A stretch of 64,000 bases of DNA from Mixta sp. Marseille-Q2659 (lineage in GTDB: Bacteria; Pseudomonadota; Gammaproteobacteria; Enterobacterales; Enterobacteriaceae). This document shows positions 35,791 through 47,516 of this stretch, in pieces (positions within the stretch are counted from its first letter, which is position 1; each line of letters starts with the position of its first letter). Both the position numbers and the translations under genes were made by a program. Below the pieces are notes generated by a model. It was not told where the DNA came from. It saw nothing but the letters and a program-made list of their open reading frames with translations, and did not search any database. The stretch spans positions 21,518 through 85,517 of the forward strand of contig NZ_CALNWY010000016.1 in the NCBI RefSeq assembly GCF_940807255.1, in the 5' to 3' direction.

Positions 35791-37146
35791 CTATTTCCCC
35801 AGGCGATCCAGCAGTTTCTGATGGATGCCACCGAAGCCGCCGTTGCTCATCACCAGAATGTAATCGCCCGGATGCGCATGTTTGGCAATCGTCTCTACCA
35901 GCACGTCAATATCAGCGCTCCAGAAAGCCGGCTGAATACAGGCGTCCGCCACTTCCGATACCTGCCAGGGAATATGATGCGGCTGGAACAGAAATACCTC
36001 GTCGGCCCGGCCCAGTGCAGGCGCCAGATCGTCTTTGCTGACGCCCAGCTTCATGGTATTGGAGCGCGGCTCCAGCACGGCGAGAATGCGCGCGGTGCCG
36101 CCGACTTTGCTGCGCAGCGCGGCCAGCGTTGCCAGAATCGCGGTGGGATGATGAGCAAAATCGTCATACACTTTGATGCCGTTCGCTTCGCCACGCAGCT
36201 CCAGGCGACGGCGCGCATTGATAAAGTCATCCAGCGCCCGTCCGGCATCTTCCGGCTTCACGCCGACGTGCCGCGCCGCGGCAATCGCCATCAGGCCGTT
36301 ATGCATATTGTGTTCGCCCACCAGCGACCAGTTCACCTCTGCCACACGTTCGCCGTCGAGCCAGGCTTCCCAGCGCGAAGCATCCGGCGTCAGCTTTTTC
36401 GCCTGCCAGCGGCCGTTTTCACCCACGCTTTCCTGTTCACTCCAACAGCCCATCGCCATTACCTGCTTCAGGTTGGCATCATGTTCCGGCAGCAGGATTT
36501 TGCCCTGGCCTGGCACAATACGAATCAAATGATGGAACTGTTTCTGAATGGCACGCAGATCGTCAAAAATATCGGCGTGATCGAATTCGAGGTTATTCAA
36601 AATTAAAGTACGCGGGCAATAATGAACAAACTTGGAGCGCTTATCGAAAAAGGCGCAGTCGTACTCATCGGCTTCAATAACGAAGAATGGGCTTTTTCCT
36701 AAAGTTGCCGATACCGAGAAATTTCCCGGCACGCCGCCGATCACAAAGCCCGGTTCCAGCCCGCAGGCCTGTAAAATCCACGCTGTCATGCCAGCGGTGG
36801 TGGTTTTTCCATGGGTTCCCGCCACGGCAATCACCCAGCGGTCGCGCAGCACAAAATCATGCAGCCATTGCGGCCCGGACATGTAGGGAATATTGCGTTC
36901 CAGCACCGCTTCTACGCAGGCGTTGCCGCGCGTCATCGCGTTGCCGATGATCACCAGATCCGGCGCCGGATCGAGCTGGCTGGCATCGTAACCCTGAATC
37001 AAATCAATGCCTTGATTCTCCAGCAGCACGCTCATTGGTGGGTAAACATTAGCATCGGAGCCGGTAACTTCATGGCCCATCGCTCGTGCCAGCATCGCTA
37101 ACCCGCCCATAAAGGTGCCACAGATACCAAGGATATGAATACGCAT
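35791..37146 (-). CDS. mpl: Mpl, UDP-MurNAc tripeptide recycling ligase
   Basis: 451 residues of the Mur ligase family. The glycine-rich start (MRIHILGICGTFMGGLAMLA) is followed by the ATP loop GTHGKTTTAGMTAW (about residues 114-127), the EADEYDCAFFDKRSKF substrate motif and YDDFAHHPTAI. It joins recycled L-Ala-gamma-D-Glu-mDAP to UDP-N-acetylmuramate. Divergent from fbp, as in E. coli. Confidence 0.97.
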   Translation of the reverse strand: MRIHILGICGTFMGGLAMLARAMGHEVTGSDANVYPPMSVLLENQGIDLIQGYDASQLDPAPDLVIIGNAMTRGNACVEAVLERNIPYMSGPQWLHDFVLRDRWVIAVAGTHGKTTTAGMTAWILQACGLEPGFVIGGVPGNFSVSATLGKSPFFVIEADEYDCAFFDKRSKFVHYCPRTLILNNLEFDHADIFDDLRAIQKQFHHLIRIVPGQGKILLPEHDANLKQVMAMGCWSEQESVGENGRWQAKKLTPDASRWEAWLDGERVAEVNWSLVGEHNMHNGLMAIAAARHVGVKPEDAGRALDDFINARRRLELRGEANGIKVYDDFAHHPTAILATLAALRSKVGGTARILAVLEPRSNTMKLGVSKDDLAPALGRADEVFLFQPHHIPWQVSEVADACIQPAFWSADIDVLVETIAKHAHPGDYILVMSNGGFGGIHQKLLDRLGK

Positions 37147-37314
37147 AAAAGGTCCGTTCTCGAAAAAGTTCGAGGCACAGTGTAGCGCTGAGCGACGCGG
37201 GAAGAAACGGATTTGACCTATGGTCTTTATGCCTCATTCCGTTAAACTGCCTGAGCATTCGTTGCAGCTTTGTACCCTATGCTGCCACTCCATCGTAGAT
37301 TCAGGGATTGTGTT

Positions 37315-38322
37315 ATGAAAACATTAGGCGAATTTATCGTCGAGAAGCAACACGACTTTCCGCATGCCACAGGTGAACTGACGGCGCTGATCTCCGCTAT
37401 TAAGCTTGGCGCTAAAATTATTCATCGCGACATTAACAAAGCCGGTCTGGTTGATATTCTGGGCGCCAGCGGCGTGGAAAACGTTCAGGGCGAGCAGCAG
37501 ATGAAGCTCGATCTGTTCGCTAATGAAAAGCTGAAGGCGGCGCTGAAGGCGCGCGGTATCGTCGCCGGTATCGCGTCCGAAGAAGAAGATGAAATCGTTA
37601 TCTTCGAAGGCGTGGAAAACGGCAAGTATGTCGTGTTAATGGACCCGCTGGATGGCTCTTCAAATATTGATGTTAACGTTTCCGTCGGCACGATTTTCTC
37701 AATCTATCGCCGCGTTACGCCACCCGGCACGCCGGTGACCGAAGCGGACTTCATGCAGCCGGGTAATAAGCAGGTCGCCGCCGGTTACGTGGTTTACGGC
37801 TCGTCCACCATGCTGGTTTATACCACCGGCTGCGGCGTTCACGCCTTTACCTACGATCCGTCGCTGGGCGTATTTTGCCTGAGCCAGGAGCGCATGACGT
37901 TTCCAGAGGTGGGTTACACCTACTCGATTAACGAAGGCAACTATATCCGCTTCCCGCAGGGCGTGAAGAAATACCTGAAGTTCTGCCAGGAAGAAGATAA
38001 GGCGACGCATCGTCCTTATACCTCGCGCTATATCGGCTCGCTGGTAGCAGATTTTCACCGCAACCTGCTGAAAGGCGGCATTTATCTCTATCCCAGCACC
38101 GCCAGCCATCCCAGCGGTAAGCTGCGCCTGCTGTATGAATGCAACCCGATGGCGTTCCTGGCGGAACAGGCAGGCGGCAAAGCCAGCGACGGTAAAAATC
38201 GCATCCTCGATCTGCAGCCGGAAGCGTTGCATCAGCGTTGTCCGTTCTTCGTCGGCAACGAGGCGATGGTTGATGATGTCGAGCGCTTTATGCGCGAATA
38301 TCCTGACGAGCATCAGGCGTAA
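37315..38322 (+). CDS. fbp: Fbp, fructose-1,6-bisphosphatase class I
   Basis: About 335 residues, with the metal/phosphate motif [20 protein letters not shown] (about 110-129) and the acidic pair GIASEEEDE just before it. It hydrolyses fructose 1,6-bisphosphate in gluconeogenesis. The ATG at 37315 ([12 protein letters not shown]) matches E. coli; an in-frame ATG 45 nt upstream is less likely. A perfect 10-bp hairpin follows. Confidence 0.97.
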   Translation: MKTLGEFIVEKQHDFPHATGELTALISAIKLGAKIIHRDINKAGLVDILGASGVENVQGEQQMKLDLFANEKLKAALKARGIVAGIASEEEDEIVIFEGVENGKYVVLMDPLDGSSNIDVNVSVGTIFSIYRRVTPPGTPVTEADFMQPGNKQVAAGYVVYGSSTMLVYTTGCGVHAFTYDPSLGVFCLSQERMTFPEVGYTYSINEGNYIRFPQGVKKYLKFCQEEDKATHRPYTSRYIGSLVADFHRNLLKGGIYLYPSTASHPSGKLRLLYECNPMAFLAEQAGGKASDGKNRILDLQPEALHQRCPFFVGNEAMVDDVERFMREYPDEHQA

Positions 38323-38631
38323 GACATAACAGAGGCCGCCGGATAAAACTGGCGGCCTCTGACATTCTGGACGGTTTTAACGCGCCTTACGGATACGGAA
38401 CGGCAACTCACCCGCTGACCGACGGCGTTTCCAGCAACCACATAATCGCCGTCTGGATGATTCACGCCGCATTTCACTGCACCATCTCGCGCCTTGCTTT
38501 TACCCGCACCTGAGACTCCCCCCTCAGCGCAATCTTCTTTACCGCGTTCGCCCTGCATGCTTGTTGCTCGCCACCGGCGTTAACCATTGTTATAGTGAAT
38601 TTTTCCTTTCCGTCCTGCCAGGGAGCGTTAG
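38323..38631. other. Gap between fbp and yeaL-like gene
   Basis: 309 nt. It holds a perfect hairpin (AGAGGCCGCC at 38331-38340 with GGCGGCCTCT at 38351-38360) without a T run. A minus-strand 81-codon frame (38313-38558) has fairly normal codon use, with KCGVNHPDGDYVVAGNAVGQ as a striking stretch, but it reads through the hairpin and into fbp and lacks a ribosome site. I do not call it a gene. Confidence 0.5.
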
Positions 38632-39081
38632 ATGACGGCTTTTACTTCCATATTGATCTTGCTTGTACTCGGTGGCCTGAGTCTTTTTGTTCACAATACC
38701 GCCGTAACCATCTCTGTCGCCGCGCTGCTGATCATTAAATTAACGCCGTTATCGCACTTTTTCCCCTACATAGAAAAACAGGGCCTGACGCTTGGCATTA
38801 TTATTCTGACTATTGGCGTGATGTCGCCGCTGGTCAGCGGCTCCTTGCCTACCAGCACCTTGCTAAAATCCTTTCTCGACTGGAAATCGCTGTTGGCGAT
38901 TGTGGTAGGGATCGTGGTTTCCTGGCTTGGCGGACGCGGCGTAACGCTGATGAGCAGCCAGCCGACCATTGTTGGCGGTCTGCTGATCGGCACCATTATC
39001 GGCGTTTCACTGTTTCGCGGTGTGCCGGTGGGACCACTGATTGCCGCCGGTCTGGTTTCGCTGTTTATTTTCAATAAATAA
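38632..39081 (+). CDS. yeaL: YeaL-like DUF441 (UPF0756) membrane protein
   Basis: 149 residues with four hydrophobic helices, colinear with E. coli Yea[52 protein letters not shown] and [16 protein letters not shown]. The function is unknown. In E. coli yeaL lies in a different part of the chromosome; here it sits between fbp and ppa. Confidence 0.9.
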   Translation: MTAFTSILILLVLGGLSLFVHNTAVTISVAALLIIKLTPLSHFFPYIEKQGLTLGIIILTIGVMSPLVSGSLPTSTLLKSFLDWKSLLAIVVGIVVSWLGGRGVTLMSSQPTIVGGLLIGTIIGVSLFRGVPVGPLIAAGLVSLFIFNK

Positions 39082-39183
39082 CCGCAGCTGGAGCATTCCG
39101 AAAGCGGAAAAAGGGGGCATACTTTCAGTGTCAGTTGGCTATAATAGCCGTCACTCAACGTATGACGAATGAAGGAAAGCGAG

Positions 39184-39714
39184 ATGAGTTTGAACCTGGT
39201 TCCTGCCGGTAAAGACCTGCCAGAAGACATCTATGTCATCATCGAGATCCCGGCCAATGCCGATCCGATTAAATATGAAGTGGATAAAGAATCTGGCGCG
39301 CTGTTTGTTGACCGTTTTATGTCAACCGCCATGTTCTATCCGTGCAACTACGGTTACATCAACCACACCCTGTCTCTGGATGGCGACCCGGTAGACGTAC
39401 TGGTGCCGACGCCGTATCCGTTACAGCCGGGTTCAGTGATTCGCTGCCGTCCGGTTGGCGTGCTGAAGATGACCGACGAATCTGGCGAAGACGCGAAGCT
39501 GGTTGCCGTACCGCACACCAAGCTTTCTAAAGAATACGATCACATTAAAGATGTGAACGACCTGCCGGAACTGCTGCGTGCCCAGATCACCCATTTCTTT
39601 GAACACTACAAAGATCTGGAAAAAGGCAAGTGGGTTAAAGTTGACGGCTGGGATAACGCTGAAGCCGCTAAAGAAGAGATTCGCACCTCTTTCGAACGCG
39701 CTGCGAAGAAGTAA
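39184..39714 (+). CDS. ppa: Ppa, inorganic pyrophosphatase
   Basis: 176 residues, family I soluble pyrophosphatase, with the catalytic signature DGDPVDVLV (three metal-binding Asp) at about residues 66-74 and [17 protein letters not shown] upstream of it. It hydrolyses PPi and drives biosynthetic reactions. I chose the ATG at 39184 ([15 protein letters not shown]) as in E. coli, with GGAAAGCGAG upstream; another ATG lies 15 nt earlier in frame. Confidence 0.98.
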   Translation: MSLNLVPAGKDLPEDIYVIIEIPANADPIKYEVDKESGALFVDRFMSTAMFYPCNYGYINHTLSLDGDPVDVLVPTPYPLQPGSVIRCRPVGVLKMTDESGEDAKLVAVPHTKLSKEYDHIKDVNDLPELLRAQITHFFEHYKDLEKGKWVKVDGWDNAEAAKEEIRTSFERAAKK

Positions 39715-39737
39715 TCACCGTCGGATAACGATGCTGA

Positions 39738-39773
39738 TAAAAAAACACCGCCCCCTGGGGCGGTGTTTTTTTA
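39738..39773. terminator. Bidirectional terminator between ppa and ytfP
   Basis: ACACCGCCCC at 39745-39754 pairs with GGGGCGGTGT at 39757-39766, with A runs before and T runs after. It overlaps the ytfP stop. Confidence 0.93.
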
Positions 39774-40127
39774 TTCACCGGTAGAGACTTCATCCCGCCG
39801 CAGCCAGTCGCCGCTTGGGATATGTGTTAAACCTGCGACCGAACGCTGGTAAACATAGAGCCAGGCGCTGCCGTACGGCGTCTGGATCAGCTGGCGCTTA
39901 TATTCGCCGCCGCTGGTCCGAAGCGCGTCCAGTTCCCCTAACGTTGTCGCATCGATGCGGTAAACTTCACCATATACGGTGCCTTCTCCCGGCACGACGC
40001 CGGGATAAAGACCGATATTGTAAAGATCGTAGCCCTCGATCTGATGATCGCCGAGCCACTGCGCGTTAGTCATCCAGTGACTGTTTCCCTGTTTGCGCCG
40101 TAAACTGCCATAGACAATTATTCGCAT
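39771..40127 (-). CDS. ytfP: YtfP, gamma-glutamylcyclotransferase-fold protein
   Basis: About 118 residues of the AIG2/gamma-glutamylcyclotransferase-like family: start MRIIVYGSLRRKQGNSHWM (YGSL loop), GTVYGEVYRI, and the conserved Glu in LRTSGGEYKRQLI. The substrate is not established. The start is ATG at 40127, matching E. coli, rather than 40139. It follows tamB with almost no gap, so it is probably the third gene of tamA-tamB-ytfP. Confidence 0.94.
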   Translation of the reverse strand: MRIIVYGSLRRKQGNSHWMTNAQWLGDHQIEGYDLYNIGLYPGVVPGEGTVYGEVYRIDATTLGELDALRTSGGEYKRQLIQTPYGSAWLYVYQRSVAGLTHIPSGDWLRRDEVSTGE

Positions 40128-40128
40128 G

Positions 40129-43100
40129 CTAAAACTCAAACTGATAGAGCAAATCGAGTGCCTGGTCGACGCCGGACACCGCTTCCAAATAGAGTTTAGG
40201 CATCAGGCGGTAACGCAAGGTTAGCGTCGCCAGTGAATCAAAGATGCCCACTCCATATTTTACTTGTAGACCCGGCAACACATAGCCGCTGACCTGAACC
40301 TGTTGGCTGTCGCCAACGCCAGCGGTGTCGAGCGCAAGATTGCTGACGCCGAAGGTCTCGCCGATTTTACCCACAACCTGCCCACTTTGTGCAACCCCTA
40401 AACCAACAAGGGCGGAAGTGAGTGCGTTGCTGTCGCCGTCGGTATCCAGTCCCTGACCGCGTAACAGATAGGATAGCGCTTCCTGCTGGGACATCGCCGG
40501 GTCGGAGAAAATTTCCGCTTTCGGCTCGTCCGCCAGCCCGGTTACGCGTAATCCGGCGGTGACATCATCTTCAGTAGCTTCAGGATTGCGGATTGCTTCC
40601 AGATTGATATAAGGCTGATCCGGCGGACCGGCGAACTGCAGCTCCCCTTTACGCACCAGCAGGTCCTGGCCGTAGGCGTGGAAGCGGCCGGACGGGATAT
40701 TGATTTGTCCGTTCAGCCCCAGCCCGCGCTTATCCTGTACCAGCTTCAGATCGCCGTTCAGTTTTGCCTTCAGGCCAAAGGCGCTGAGCCGCACATCGTC
40801 GCCCACGTGAATAATCAAATTACTGTTAATGGGAACGGCCGCCGTCTGCGGCGCTACCGGCTGCAGATTTTCATCAAGCAAGACTTCATCCGAGGAGACG
40901 CCGGTAGCGCTTTCCGGCACTTCCTGCACCACGATGCGCGCCCAGGGTACATCCACTTTGCCATCCAGCGTAAAGGCGATGGGCGAAGCATCGAAAGTCA
41001 GATCGGGCGACACGTCCATGCGCACCATCGGCGGAACGGTTACCCTCACGCGGTCGCCGCGCGCCGCAATATGGGCGCGCCAGTTGTCCAGCTGACTCCA
41101 GTCGGCATTACCGTTGAGATTAATCTGGCCATGCGCCGTCTGAATCAGGCCGTCCAGCGTAGAACTCATGCCGTTAAACGCCATCGACAAATTGGCGCTG
41201 GTCAAATCGACCGGCATAAAGCTGCCTTCCACATCCACATTGCGCAGCCCCAGCTGGCCATAAACCAGCGGTTTCTGAAGATCGCCGCCCAGACGCAGAC
41301 TGCTGTTCAACATGCCTGCGATCTGCTCGCCACGCATCAGCGCCGGATTAAGCAGCGCCAGCGAAATGTTGGTAATGTTGATATTGCCTGACAGGTTACG
41401 GCGATTTTGCGGATCGCTGATCTGCACCTTGCCGTCAAACTGACCGTTATTGGCGATGCGCAGCAGCCAGTCCAGCTGTGCTTTGCCGTCACGCATCGCG
41501 GCGTTAAGGTTCAGCGTATCAAAGGCGATCGGCAGCGCATTGCCTTCCACATCCTGCGTGACCTTAACGCCGTTGCCTTTCAGCGCCACGCGCCCGGTCG
41601 GCAGCGAGCCGTCGCTGTGCCAGCTGACATCCGCATCGCCGCTGAACACGCCTGCCAGCTGCGTTTCTTCTGGCAGGAAGGGTTTCAGCATTGCCAGGTC
41701 GAAACGGTTTAACTCGACGCGCGCATGGCCGTCCGGCCCGGCCTCTATCGGCTGCGGCACGCAGAGCTGGGCATTCGGGTTGCGCCAGCAGTGCGCACCG
41801 ATAGTGGCGGTCTGCCGTGCATTCAGATAATCGATAGACATGGCCCGTGTTAGTCGCCACTCGCCAACCGGCGTATCGAAGAAGGTGTTATTCAGCGAGC
41901 CTTGCCAGCGCTGCTGCTGCCGATCGAAGCTGCCGTCCAGCGTCAGCTGCCCGGAAACCGGATCCCCGTTAACATTAAGCTTCAACTGATGCTTATGCTC
42001 ATTGCCGTCCGCATTCAGCGTTAGCTGATTGATAGCCAGCGACGCCTGCTTCAGCCGATCGACGCGCAGCTGAAGCTTGCCTGCGACCTGATCGCTTGAT
42101 TTAACATCGCCTTCCAGCCGCACGCGGGCGATAGTCAGCTCCTGCCAGCGCAGCGCGGTCGCAGTCAGGTCAGCTAACAGCTGCGGCGCCTGAAGCGTGC
42201 CGCGCGCTTTAATGGTGCCTTTCGCCACGCCACCCAGGCCCGGCAGCGCATTATCCAGGTGCGGCGCATCAATATTGGCGTCCAGATTGAGCGCGTCGCC
42301 CAGCTCGCCTTTAACATCAAGGTTGTTGCGTCCCAGCACCAGCTTAATGCCCGGAATATTCCACTGGTTGTAGCTGTTGCCGTACAGAGTGCCGTCCGCC
42401 GAAACCGCATTCTGTTTCACCTTGCCGCGCAGCTGTAGCTCCGGCACGCGCATCTGCCAGCTACCGCCGTACAGGCTGCCGCGCGTGGTGATTTTGCCAT
42501 CCAGCGTGGCGGGCCAGTCAGGATATTGCTGGGCCGTGTTGATTCCGGCCAGCGTCAGCTCGCTACGCCAGCTGATCGCCTTGCTCCAGTCCACCAGCCC
42601 GCTGAGATCGGCATGGCCTTTCAGCGCTGACAGACGCAGCTTATCCAGGCTGAACTGCTCGACGTTGCCTTTGCCATCCAGCGCCAGATCGGCAGGCGGA
42701 ATAGACTCACCCTTCAGCGCGGCGCGCAATGACATCACGTAGTCGGTCGCCTTGCCGTTGAAGCTGAAATCAAGGTTGTCCGCCTGATACTGCACCGCGC
42801 CGCTCAGCGGCCAACGCAGCTGCGGGCTGGTCAGCTTCAGCTGAAGCGGCAGGCCGACGGTCGCCAGCTCGGTTTGTCCGTTCAGCTGGGCATTTAGCGG
42901 GCCGGAGAGATTTAACGCCAGCTGCAGCTGCTCTCGCATCGCGCCGCCGAGCGTCATTTTGATCCTCTCCCCTTTCAGCGGCTCGACGTTCAGCGCGCCG
43001 TTCAGGTTGAAATCGACCGGCCAGCTATCGGCAAGCGTCGCCTGACCGCTGGCCTTAATCTGGCCCTGCGGTGAATCAATATCCAGCGTTTGCAGTTGAA

Positions 43101-43899
43101 GCAGACGATCCTGGGTTTTCGCCTTCAGCAGCAGCTGATTAACCGCCAGCTCGGTATCGCCAGTCAGCCGCAGCTGTTCGCCGACAATCTCCTGAATGTC
43201 AATATCCAGCGGCAGACGGAAATCAGGCATCGCCGGCAGCAGCGGCTGATCGAACATCGCCTTCAGCGTCTCGCCCAGCGGCTTCTCCTGCGGCTGCGGC
43301 TGCTGAATTTTCGGCTGCACCACCTGCTCATCGGCAACCTGCGCCGCCTTCGGCAGCGCGATAAGCAGCCCCTGAATGCGCGTCGGCGTCAGCGTCAGCG
43401 CACGCTCTTGCCAGTGCAGACCGGTGGTGAAATCCATCAGTGAAATGGCGGTGTTATCCATTTTCACATTGATATTGTGCAGGCTGAGATGGCGCAGCGT
43501 TACCGGATACGGCGTGCTGAGATCGCCTGACGCGCTCTCCTCTTCCGGCGGCGGCTCACTGGCGGGCGTCATTTTGCTGCTGTCCACCACCACGTTCAGA
43601 TCTTTCAGCCCAAGATCGTTGACACAGAAGGCGGAGTTTTTCAAACAGCCCAGCTGCACCGCCAGATGAAACTCACCGGCGTTAACCGTTACGCCAGGCA
43701 TTTCGTACTGCACGTTTTTCAACGTCAGATTACGCCAGCCGCCGTCAACCTGCTGAATAGAGAGACCCGGCACCCAGCGCGTGGCGCCTTTTAACAACAG
43801 ATGCAGGCCGGGCGTGGTGCCGACCAGAAATAAGACGCTGCCGAGCAGCACCGCTAAAAAAATCAGAATCCCGATCAGGACCTTTTTCCACAGTTTCAT
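40129..43899 (-). CDS. tamB: TamB, inner-membrane bridge-like lipid transport/TAM protein
   Basis: 1256 residues (E. coli 1259). An N-terminal membrane anchor ([20 protein letters not shown]) is followed by a very long AsmA-like beta-taco repeat region and the C-terminal DUF490 domain ending [12 protein letters not shown]. TamB spans the periplasm and works with TamA in outer-membrane assembly; with YhdP and YdbH it also moves phospholipid to the outer membrane. It overlaps tamA by 4 bp. Confidence 0.97.
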   Translation of the reverse strand: MKLWKKVLIGILIFLAVLLGSVLFLVGTTPGLHLLLKGATRWVPGLSIQQVDGGWRNLTLKNVQYEMPGVTVNAGEFHLAVQLGCLKNSAFCVNDLGLKDLNVVVDSSKMTPASEPPPEEESASGDLSTPYPVTLRHLSLHNINVKMDNTAISLMDFTTGLHWQERALTLTPTRIQGLLIALPKAAQVADEQVVQPKIQQPQPQEKPLGETLKAMFDQPLLPAMPDFRLPLDIDIQEIVGEQLRLTGDTELAVNQLLLKAKTQDRLLQLQTLDIDSPQGQIKASGQATLADSWPVDFNLNGALNVEPLKGERIKMTLGGAMREQLQLALNLSGPLNAQLNGQTELATVGLPLQLKLTSPQLRWPLSGAVQYQADNLDFSFNGKATDYVMSLRAALKGESIPPADLALDGKGNVEQFSLDKLRLSALKGHADLSGLVDWSKAISWRSELTLAGINTAQQYPDWPATLDGKITTRGSLYGGSWQMRVPELQLRGKVKQNAVSADGTLYGNSYNQWNIPGIKLVLGRNNLDVKGELGDALNLDANIDAPHLDNALPGLGGVAKGTIKARGTLQAPQLLADLTATALRWQELTIARVRLEGDVKSSDQVAGKLQLRVDRLKQASLAINQLTLNADGNEHKHQLKLNVNGDPVSGQLTLDGSFDRQQQRWQGSLNNTFFDTPVGEWRLTRAMSIDYLNARQTATIGAHCWRNPNAQLCVPQPIEAGPDGHARVELNRFDLAMLKPFLPEETQLAGVFSGDADVSWHSDGSLPTGRVALKGNGVKVTQDVEGNALPIAFDTLNLNAAMRDGKAQLDWLLRIANNGQFDGKVQISDPQNRRNLSGNINITNISLALLNPALMRGEQIAGMLNSSLRLGGDLQKPLVYGQLGLRNVDVEGSFMPVDLTSANLSMAFNGMSSTLDGLIQTAHGQINLNGNADWSQLDNWRAHIAARGDRVRVTVPPMVRMDVSPDLTFDASPIAFTLDGKVDVPWARIVVQEVPESATGVSSDEVLLDENLQPVAPQTAAVPINSNLIIHVGDDVRLSAFGLKAKLNGDLKLVQDKRGLGLNGQINIPSGRFHAYGQDLLVRKGELQFAGPPDQPYINLEAIRNPEATEDDVTAGLRVTGLADEPKAEIFSDPAMSQQEALSYLLRGQGLDTDGDSNALTSALVGLGVAQSGQVVGKIGETFGVSNLALDTAGVGDSQQVQVSGYVLPGLQVKYGVGIFDSLATLTLRYRLMPKLYLEAVSGVDQALDLLYQFEF

Positions 43900-45635
43900 A
43901 GTTCAGGCCCCAGTCCGATGTAAAACTGCAATCCGTGTTCCTCTTTATCGCCAATGGGCCGCGCCAGATCGAACTTAATCGGCCCCACCGGTGATTGCCA
44001 GCGCACGCCGATACCGGCACCGGTTTTGAAATTGCTCTGTTTGATGTCGTTGACCGCTTCGCCGGAATCGACGAACACCGCGCCCCACCATTTGCCGCTA
44101 ACGTTGTACTGATATTCCAGCGAGCCGGTCGCCAGCTTTGAGGCGCCGGTCAGCTTGCCGTCGTCGTCGCGCGGCGAGATGCCTTTATATTTGTAACCGC
44201 GGATGCTGCGGTCGCCGCCAGCAAAGAAACGCAGGTCAGGCGGCACTTTTTCGAAATCGTTGGTTTCGATCCAGCCCAGATTGCCGCGCACGACGAAACG
44301 ATGCTTATCCGCCAGCGTGCGGATCCAGACGTTTTGCGCCTGCAGCACAAGGAAATCGACATCCGAACCCCAGGTAGTATCGGAAATATCCACAGAGTAG
44401 CGTTGAGAGTCGCCCCAGGTCGGCATCAATCCGCCGCGCGAACGGGTGCGGTTAACGCTTACGCCAGGATAGATAAGCATGGTGGTATTGGTGACGTTGG
44501 CCTGGGTAAAGTGATCCAGGCTCCAGCGCAGGTTGATGGCTTTTTGCCAGCCGGAACTGTTATCCCAGTAGCGCGACAGCGCCAGCGTGGTGGAATCGGC
44601 TTTGGTGTCGTTGAGATCGGTGCGCTTCAGGCCGCCCTGAACCAGGTAGTATTGCTCCAGCGGGCTTTTCAGCAGCGGCACTTTATAGCTGAAGTCGAGC
44701 TGCTGCTCCGGCGCGGAGATATTAGCGCTGGTGGTCAGGCTGTGCCCGCGCGAGTTAACCCACGGCTTACGCCAGGTGGTCTTCAGACGCGGCCCGACAT
44801 CGGTCGAGTAGCCAATACCGGTTTCAATGGTATTTTCCGTGCGCGGCGAGACCACGCCGCTGAGCGGTAATACTTTATCTGCCGTGGTTTTATCGAATTC
44901 TGGCGCGACCACCACTGAATTAAACCAGCCGGTGGCCGACAGTCGGCGGTTCAGCTCCGCCAGATCGCGCGAGCTGTAGTAGTCGCCTTTTTTAAACGGC
45001 ACCAGGTTTTGCAGATACTCTTCACGGATCTGCGAGCCTTCAAACGACACGTCGCCAAAGCGATAGCGTTTGCCGCTGTCATAATCGATATCCCAGAAGG
45101 CTTCGCGTCGCGCTACCGAGACGCCCAGCTGGCTCTTTTTGAAATCACTGTCAAAGTAGCCGTTGCGCAGCGCCAGATTGGTGAAACCTTTTTTAAAGCT
45201 GTCATAGTCGCCGTGGTTAAGGATGGTGCCGTTTTTCGGCCGCCCCTCTTTAACCCACTGCTGGTATTCCGCATCATCGCGCGCATCGCCGCGCAGAATA
45301 ATGGTGCTGCCGGCGATTTTAACCGGCTCGCCGGGCGTGACTCGCGCAATCAGTACCGGTCGGCCACCGTTCGCCGGCGCCGGGCGGCTTTCAAAATTAA
45401 TATCAGGTTCGTAGTAACCCAGCGCGTGCAATCCCTCTTCGATGGCTTTTTTTACGCGCGCGCGAAAACGTCCGTCGGCAGTGACTTCATCGGTAGAAAT
45501 GGTCGACAGGCTCGCCCTGACGTTTTTCTGTAAATCCCCGTTTAACCCTTCCAGCTGTAGGCGGATATTCGCAGCCTGAGCGCCAGGCGCGGCAATCAGC
45601 AAACAGGCCAGGCAATAGACATAATATCGAGGCAC
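43896..45635 (-). CDS. tamA: TamA, outer-membrane Omp85-family TAM subunit
   Basis: About 579 residues: signal peptide (ending AAPGAQA), three POTRA domains (about 22-265) and a 16-strand Omp85 barrel with [20 protein letters not shown] (the conserved RGY/VRGF-type motif) and the C-terminal beta signal ending [12 protein letters not shown] chose GTG at 45635 as the start: it has AGGAG five bases upstream and the first 21 residues align with the E. coli signal peptide. An upstream in-frame start would extend it by 16 residues with no signal. Confidence 0.96.
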   Translation of the reverse strand: MPRYYVYCLACLLIAAPGAQAANIRLQLEGLNGDLQKNVRASLSTISTDEVTADGRFRARVKKAIEEGLHALGYYEPDINFESRPAPANGGRPVLIARVTPGEPVKIAGSTIILRGDARDDAEYQQWVKEGRPKNGTILNHGDYDSFKKGFTNLALRNGYFDSDFKKSQLGVSVARREAFWDIDYDSGKRYRFGDVSFEGSQIREEYLQNLVPFKKGDYYSSRDLAELNRRLSATGWFNSVVVAPEFDKTTADKVLPLSGVVSPRTENTIETGIGYSTDVGPRLKTTWRKPWVNSRGHSLTTSANISAPEQQLDFSYKVPLLKSPLEQYYLVQGGLKRTDLNDTKADSTTLALSRYWDNSSGWQKAINLRWSLDHFTQANVTNTTMLIYPGVSVNRTRSRGGLMPTWGDSQRYSVDISDTTWGSDVDFLVLQAQNVWIRTLADKHRFVVRGNLGWIETNDFEKVPPDLRFFAGGDRSIRGYKYKGISPRDDDGKLTGASKLATGSLEYQYNVSGKWWGAVFVDSGEAVNDIKQSNFKTGAGIGVRWQSPVGPIKFDLARPIGDKEEHGLQFYIGLGPEL

Positions 45636-46142
45636 GCTGACTCCTGTTAATGTTGCCGAATCCCCCTTTGTTCCTGGGGGCAAATAACATCGCGAACCAA
45701 CAGGCGCTAATGTCGACGTCGAGTTTGGTTAACAGCATAGCTTTCATCCTGTGGTTCCGGCTACGCTTCCCGCAGGCAAAAAAGCGCCGTTAAGGCAAAT
45801 TTTGCTGGTATTCTCCAAAAACCCGCGCTGCGTTACAACCAACAATGCTTTTCTGCCACCGCAACGCAGCGGGAAACGCTGTTTTAATCCTTCTCAGGCA
45901 CCCGCTTATTTATTAAACAATCTGCCGCAGTAACAGCGCTGGCGAGCTGAGCTACGCTACTGCTATAATCCTCAGCAGCCGCTTTGCGGCGTTTGTCATC
46001 CCTTTCTGCCCCGACCTGCGTGTCGAACCGGCGCAGACATTTTTGGCACGGATAGCTCAGCATAACCGGAAGGTTACAGTGATGCCGCATCGCGCGCTGC
46101 CCAGGCCAAAAATGACAAGTACCCAAAACCAACGGAATCTTT
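45636..46142. promoter_or_regulatory. tamA-ytfL intergenic region (no msrA)
   Basis: 507 nt between divergent genes. In E. coli msrA lies here; I find no msrA frame or remnant. A perfect TATAAT at 45964-45969 probably serves ytfL, with no strong -35. It is followed by a GCCGC-TTT-GCGGC hairpin (45977-45989) and a leader of about 165 nt. The long leader could be regulatory, but I recognise no known RNA element. Confidence 0.6.
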
Positions 46143-47465
46143 ATGTTAGATAGCTTGCTTGTCATACTCGTGTTGATTGCGGTCAGCGCCTTCTTTTCGT
46201 TGTCAGAAATATCACTGGCGGCCGCGCGTAAAATTAAACTCAAACTGCTGGCCGACGACGGCAATGTCAACGCGCAGCGCGTGCTGAAAATGCAGGAAAC
46301 GCCGGGAATGTTCTTTACCGTGGTGCAGATCGGCCTGAACGCGGTCGCCATTCTTGGCGGTATCGTTGGCGACTCTGCCTTCTCTCCCTCTTTTCAGGTG
46401 CTGTTCGAAAAAGTGGTTTCGCCGGAACTGGCGGAACAGCTGAGCTTTATCTGTTCCTTCACGCTGGTCACCAGCCTGTTTATTCTGTTTGCCGACCTGA
46501 CGCCAAAGCGCATTGGCATGATTTCACCGGAAGCTATTGCGCTGCGCATTATTAATCCGATGCGTTTCTGTCTGCTGCTGTTCCGCCCGATGGTGTGGTT
46601 CTTTAACGGCATGGCGAATATGATTTTCCGCCTGTTTAAAATACCGATGGTGCGCAAGGACGACATTACCTCCGACGATATTTATGCGGTGGTGGAAGCG
46701 GGCGCATTGGCGGGCGTGCTGCGTAAACAGGAACATGAGCTGATTGAAAACGTGTTTGAGCTGGAATCGCGGACGGTGCCCTCCTCCATGACCTCGCGCG
46801 AAAATATTATCTGGTTCGATCTGCATGAAGACGAAAGCAGCCTGAAAGAGAAAATCGCGCTGCACCCGCACTCGAAATTCCTGGTTTGTAACGGCGATAT
46901 CGACCATATCGTCGGCTATGTTGACTCTAAAGAGCTGCTGTTGCGCGTGTTGGGCAACCAGAGCATGGCGCTGAACAGCGGCCTGCAAATTCGCTCGGCG
47001 CTGATTGTGCCGGATACCCTGACGCTTTCTGAAGCATTAGAAAGCTTCAAAACCGCCGGAGAAGATTTCGCGGTCATCATGAACGAATATGCACTGGTCG
47101 TCGGCATTATCACGCTGAATGATGTGATGACCACGCTGATGGGTGACTTGGTCGGTCAGGGCCTGGAGGAGCAGATTGTCGCCCGTGACGAGAACTCGTG
47201 GCTGGTGGAAGGCGGCACGCCGATTGATGACGTTATGCGCGTGCTGGATATTAATGAGTTTCCGCAGTCCGGCAACTATGAAACCATCGGCGGCTTTATG
47301 ATGTATATGCTGCGCAAAATCCCTAAACGTACCGATTTCGTTAAGTTCGCCGGCTATAAGTTTGAAGTGGTGGATATTGACAGCTATCGCATCGATCAGC
47401 TGCTGGTCACGCGTATTGATGAGCGGCCGGCGGTACTGACCATTAATAAAGAAGCGGAAGAATAA
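46143..47465 (+). CDS. ytfL: YtfL (PaeA), CNNM/CorC-family inner-membrane protein
   Basis: 440 residues: an N-terminal DUF21 membrane domain (about 1-195, starting MLDSLLVILVLIAVSAFFSL with SEISLAAARK), a tandem CBS pair (about 215-330, with VDSKELLLRVLG and NEYALVVGIITLND), and a C-terminal CorC/HlyC domain (about 345-430). E. coli PaeA protects against cadaverine and putrescine stress, probably as an exporter. Monocistronic with a strong terminator after it. Confidence 0.94.
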   Translation: MLDSLLVILVLIAVSAFFSLSEISLAAARKIKLKLLADDGNVNAQRVLKMQETPGMFFTVVQIGLNAVAILGGIVGDSAFSPSFQVLFEKVVSPELAEQLSFICSFTLVTSLFILFADLTPKRIGMISPEAIALRIINPMRFCLLLFRPMVWFFNGMANMIFRLFKIPMVRKDDITSDDIYAVVEAGALAGVLRKQEHELIENVFELESRTVPSSMTSRENIIWFDLHEDESSLKEKIALHPHSKFLVCNGDIDHIVGYVDSKELLLRVLGNQSMALNSGLQIRSALIVPDTLTLSEALESFKTAGEDFAVIMNEYALVVGIITLNDVMTTLMGDLVGQGLEEQIVARDENSWLVEGGTPIDDVMRVLDINEFPQSGNYETIGGFMMYMLRKIPKRTDFVKFAGYKFEVVDIDSYRIDQLLVTRIDERPAVLTINKEAEE

Positions 47466-47516
47466 AAGAAGAGAACATCCAGAAAGGCGGCTGATTCGGT
47501 GCCGCCTGACAGCACA

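Noticed and set aside
45884..46351. 155-codon minus-strand frame between tamA and ytfL
   Set aside because: It overlaps the start of ytfL in antisense and has no similarity to msrA or another family I know.
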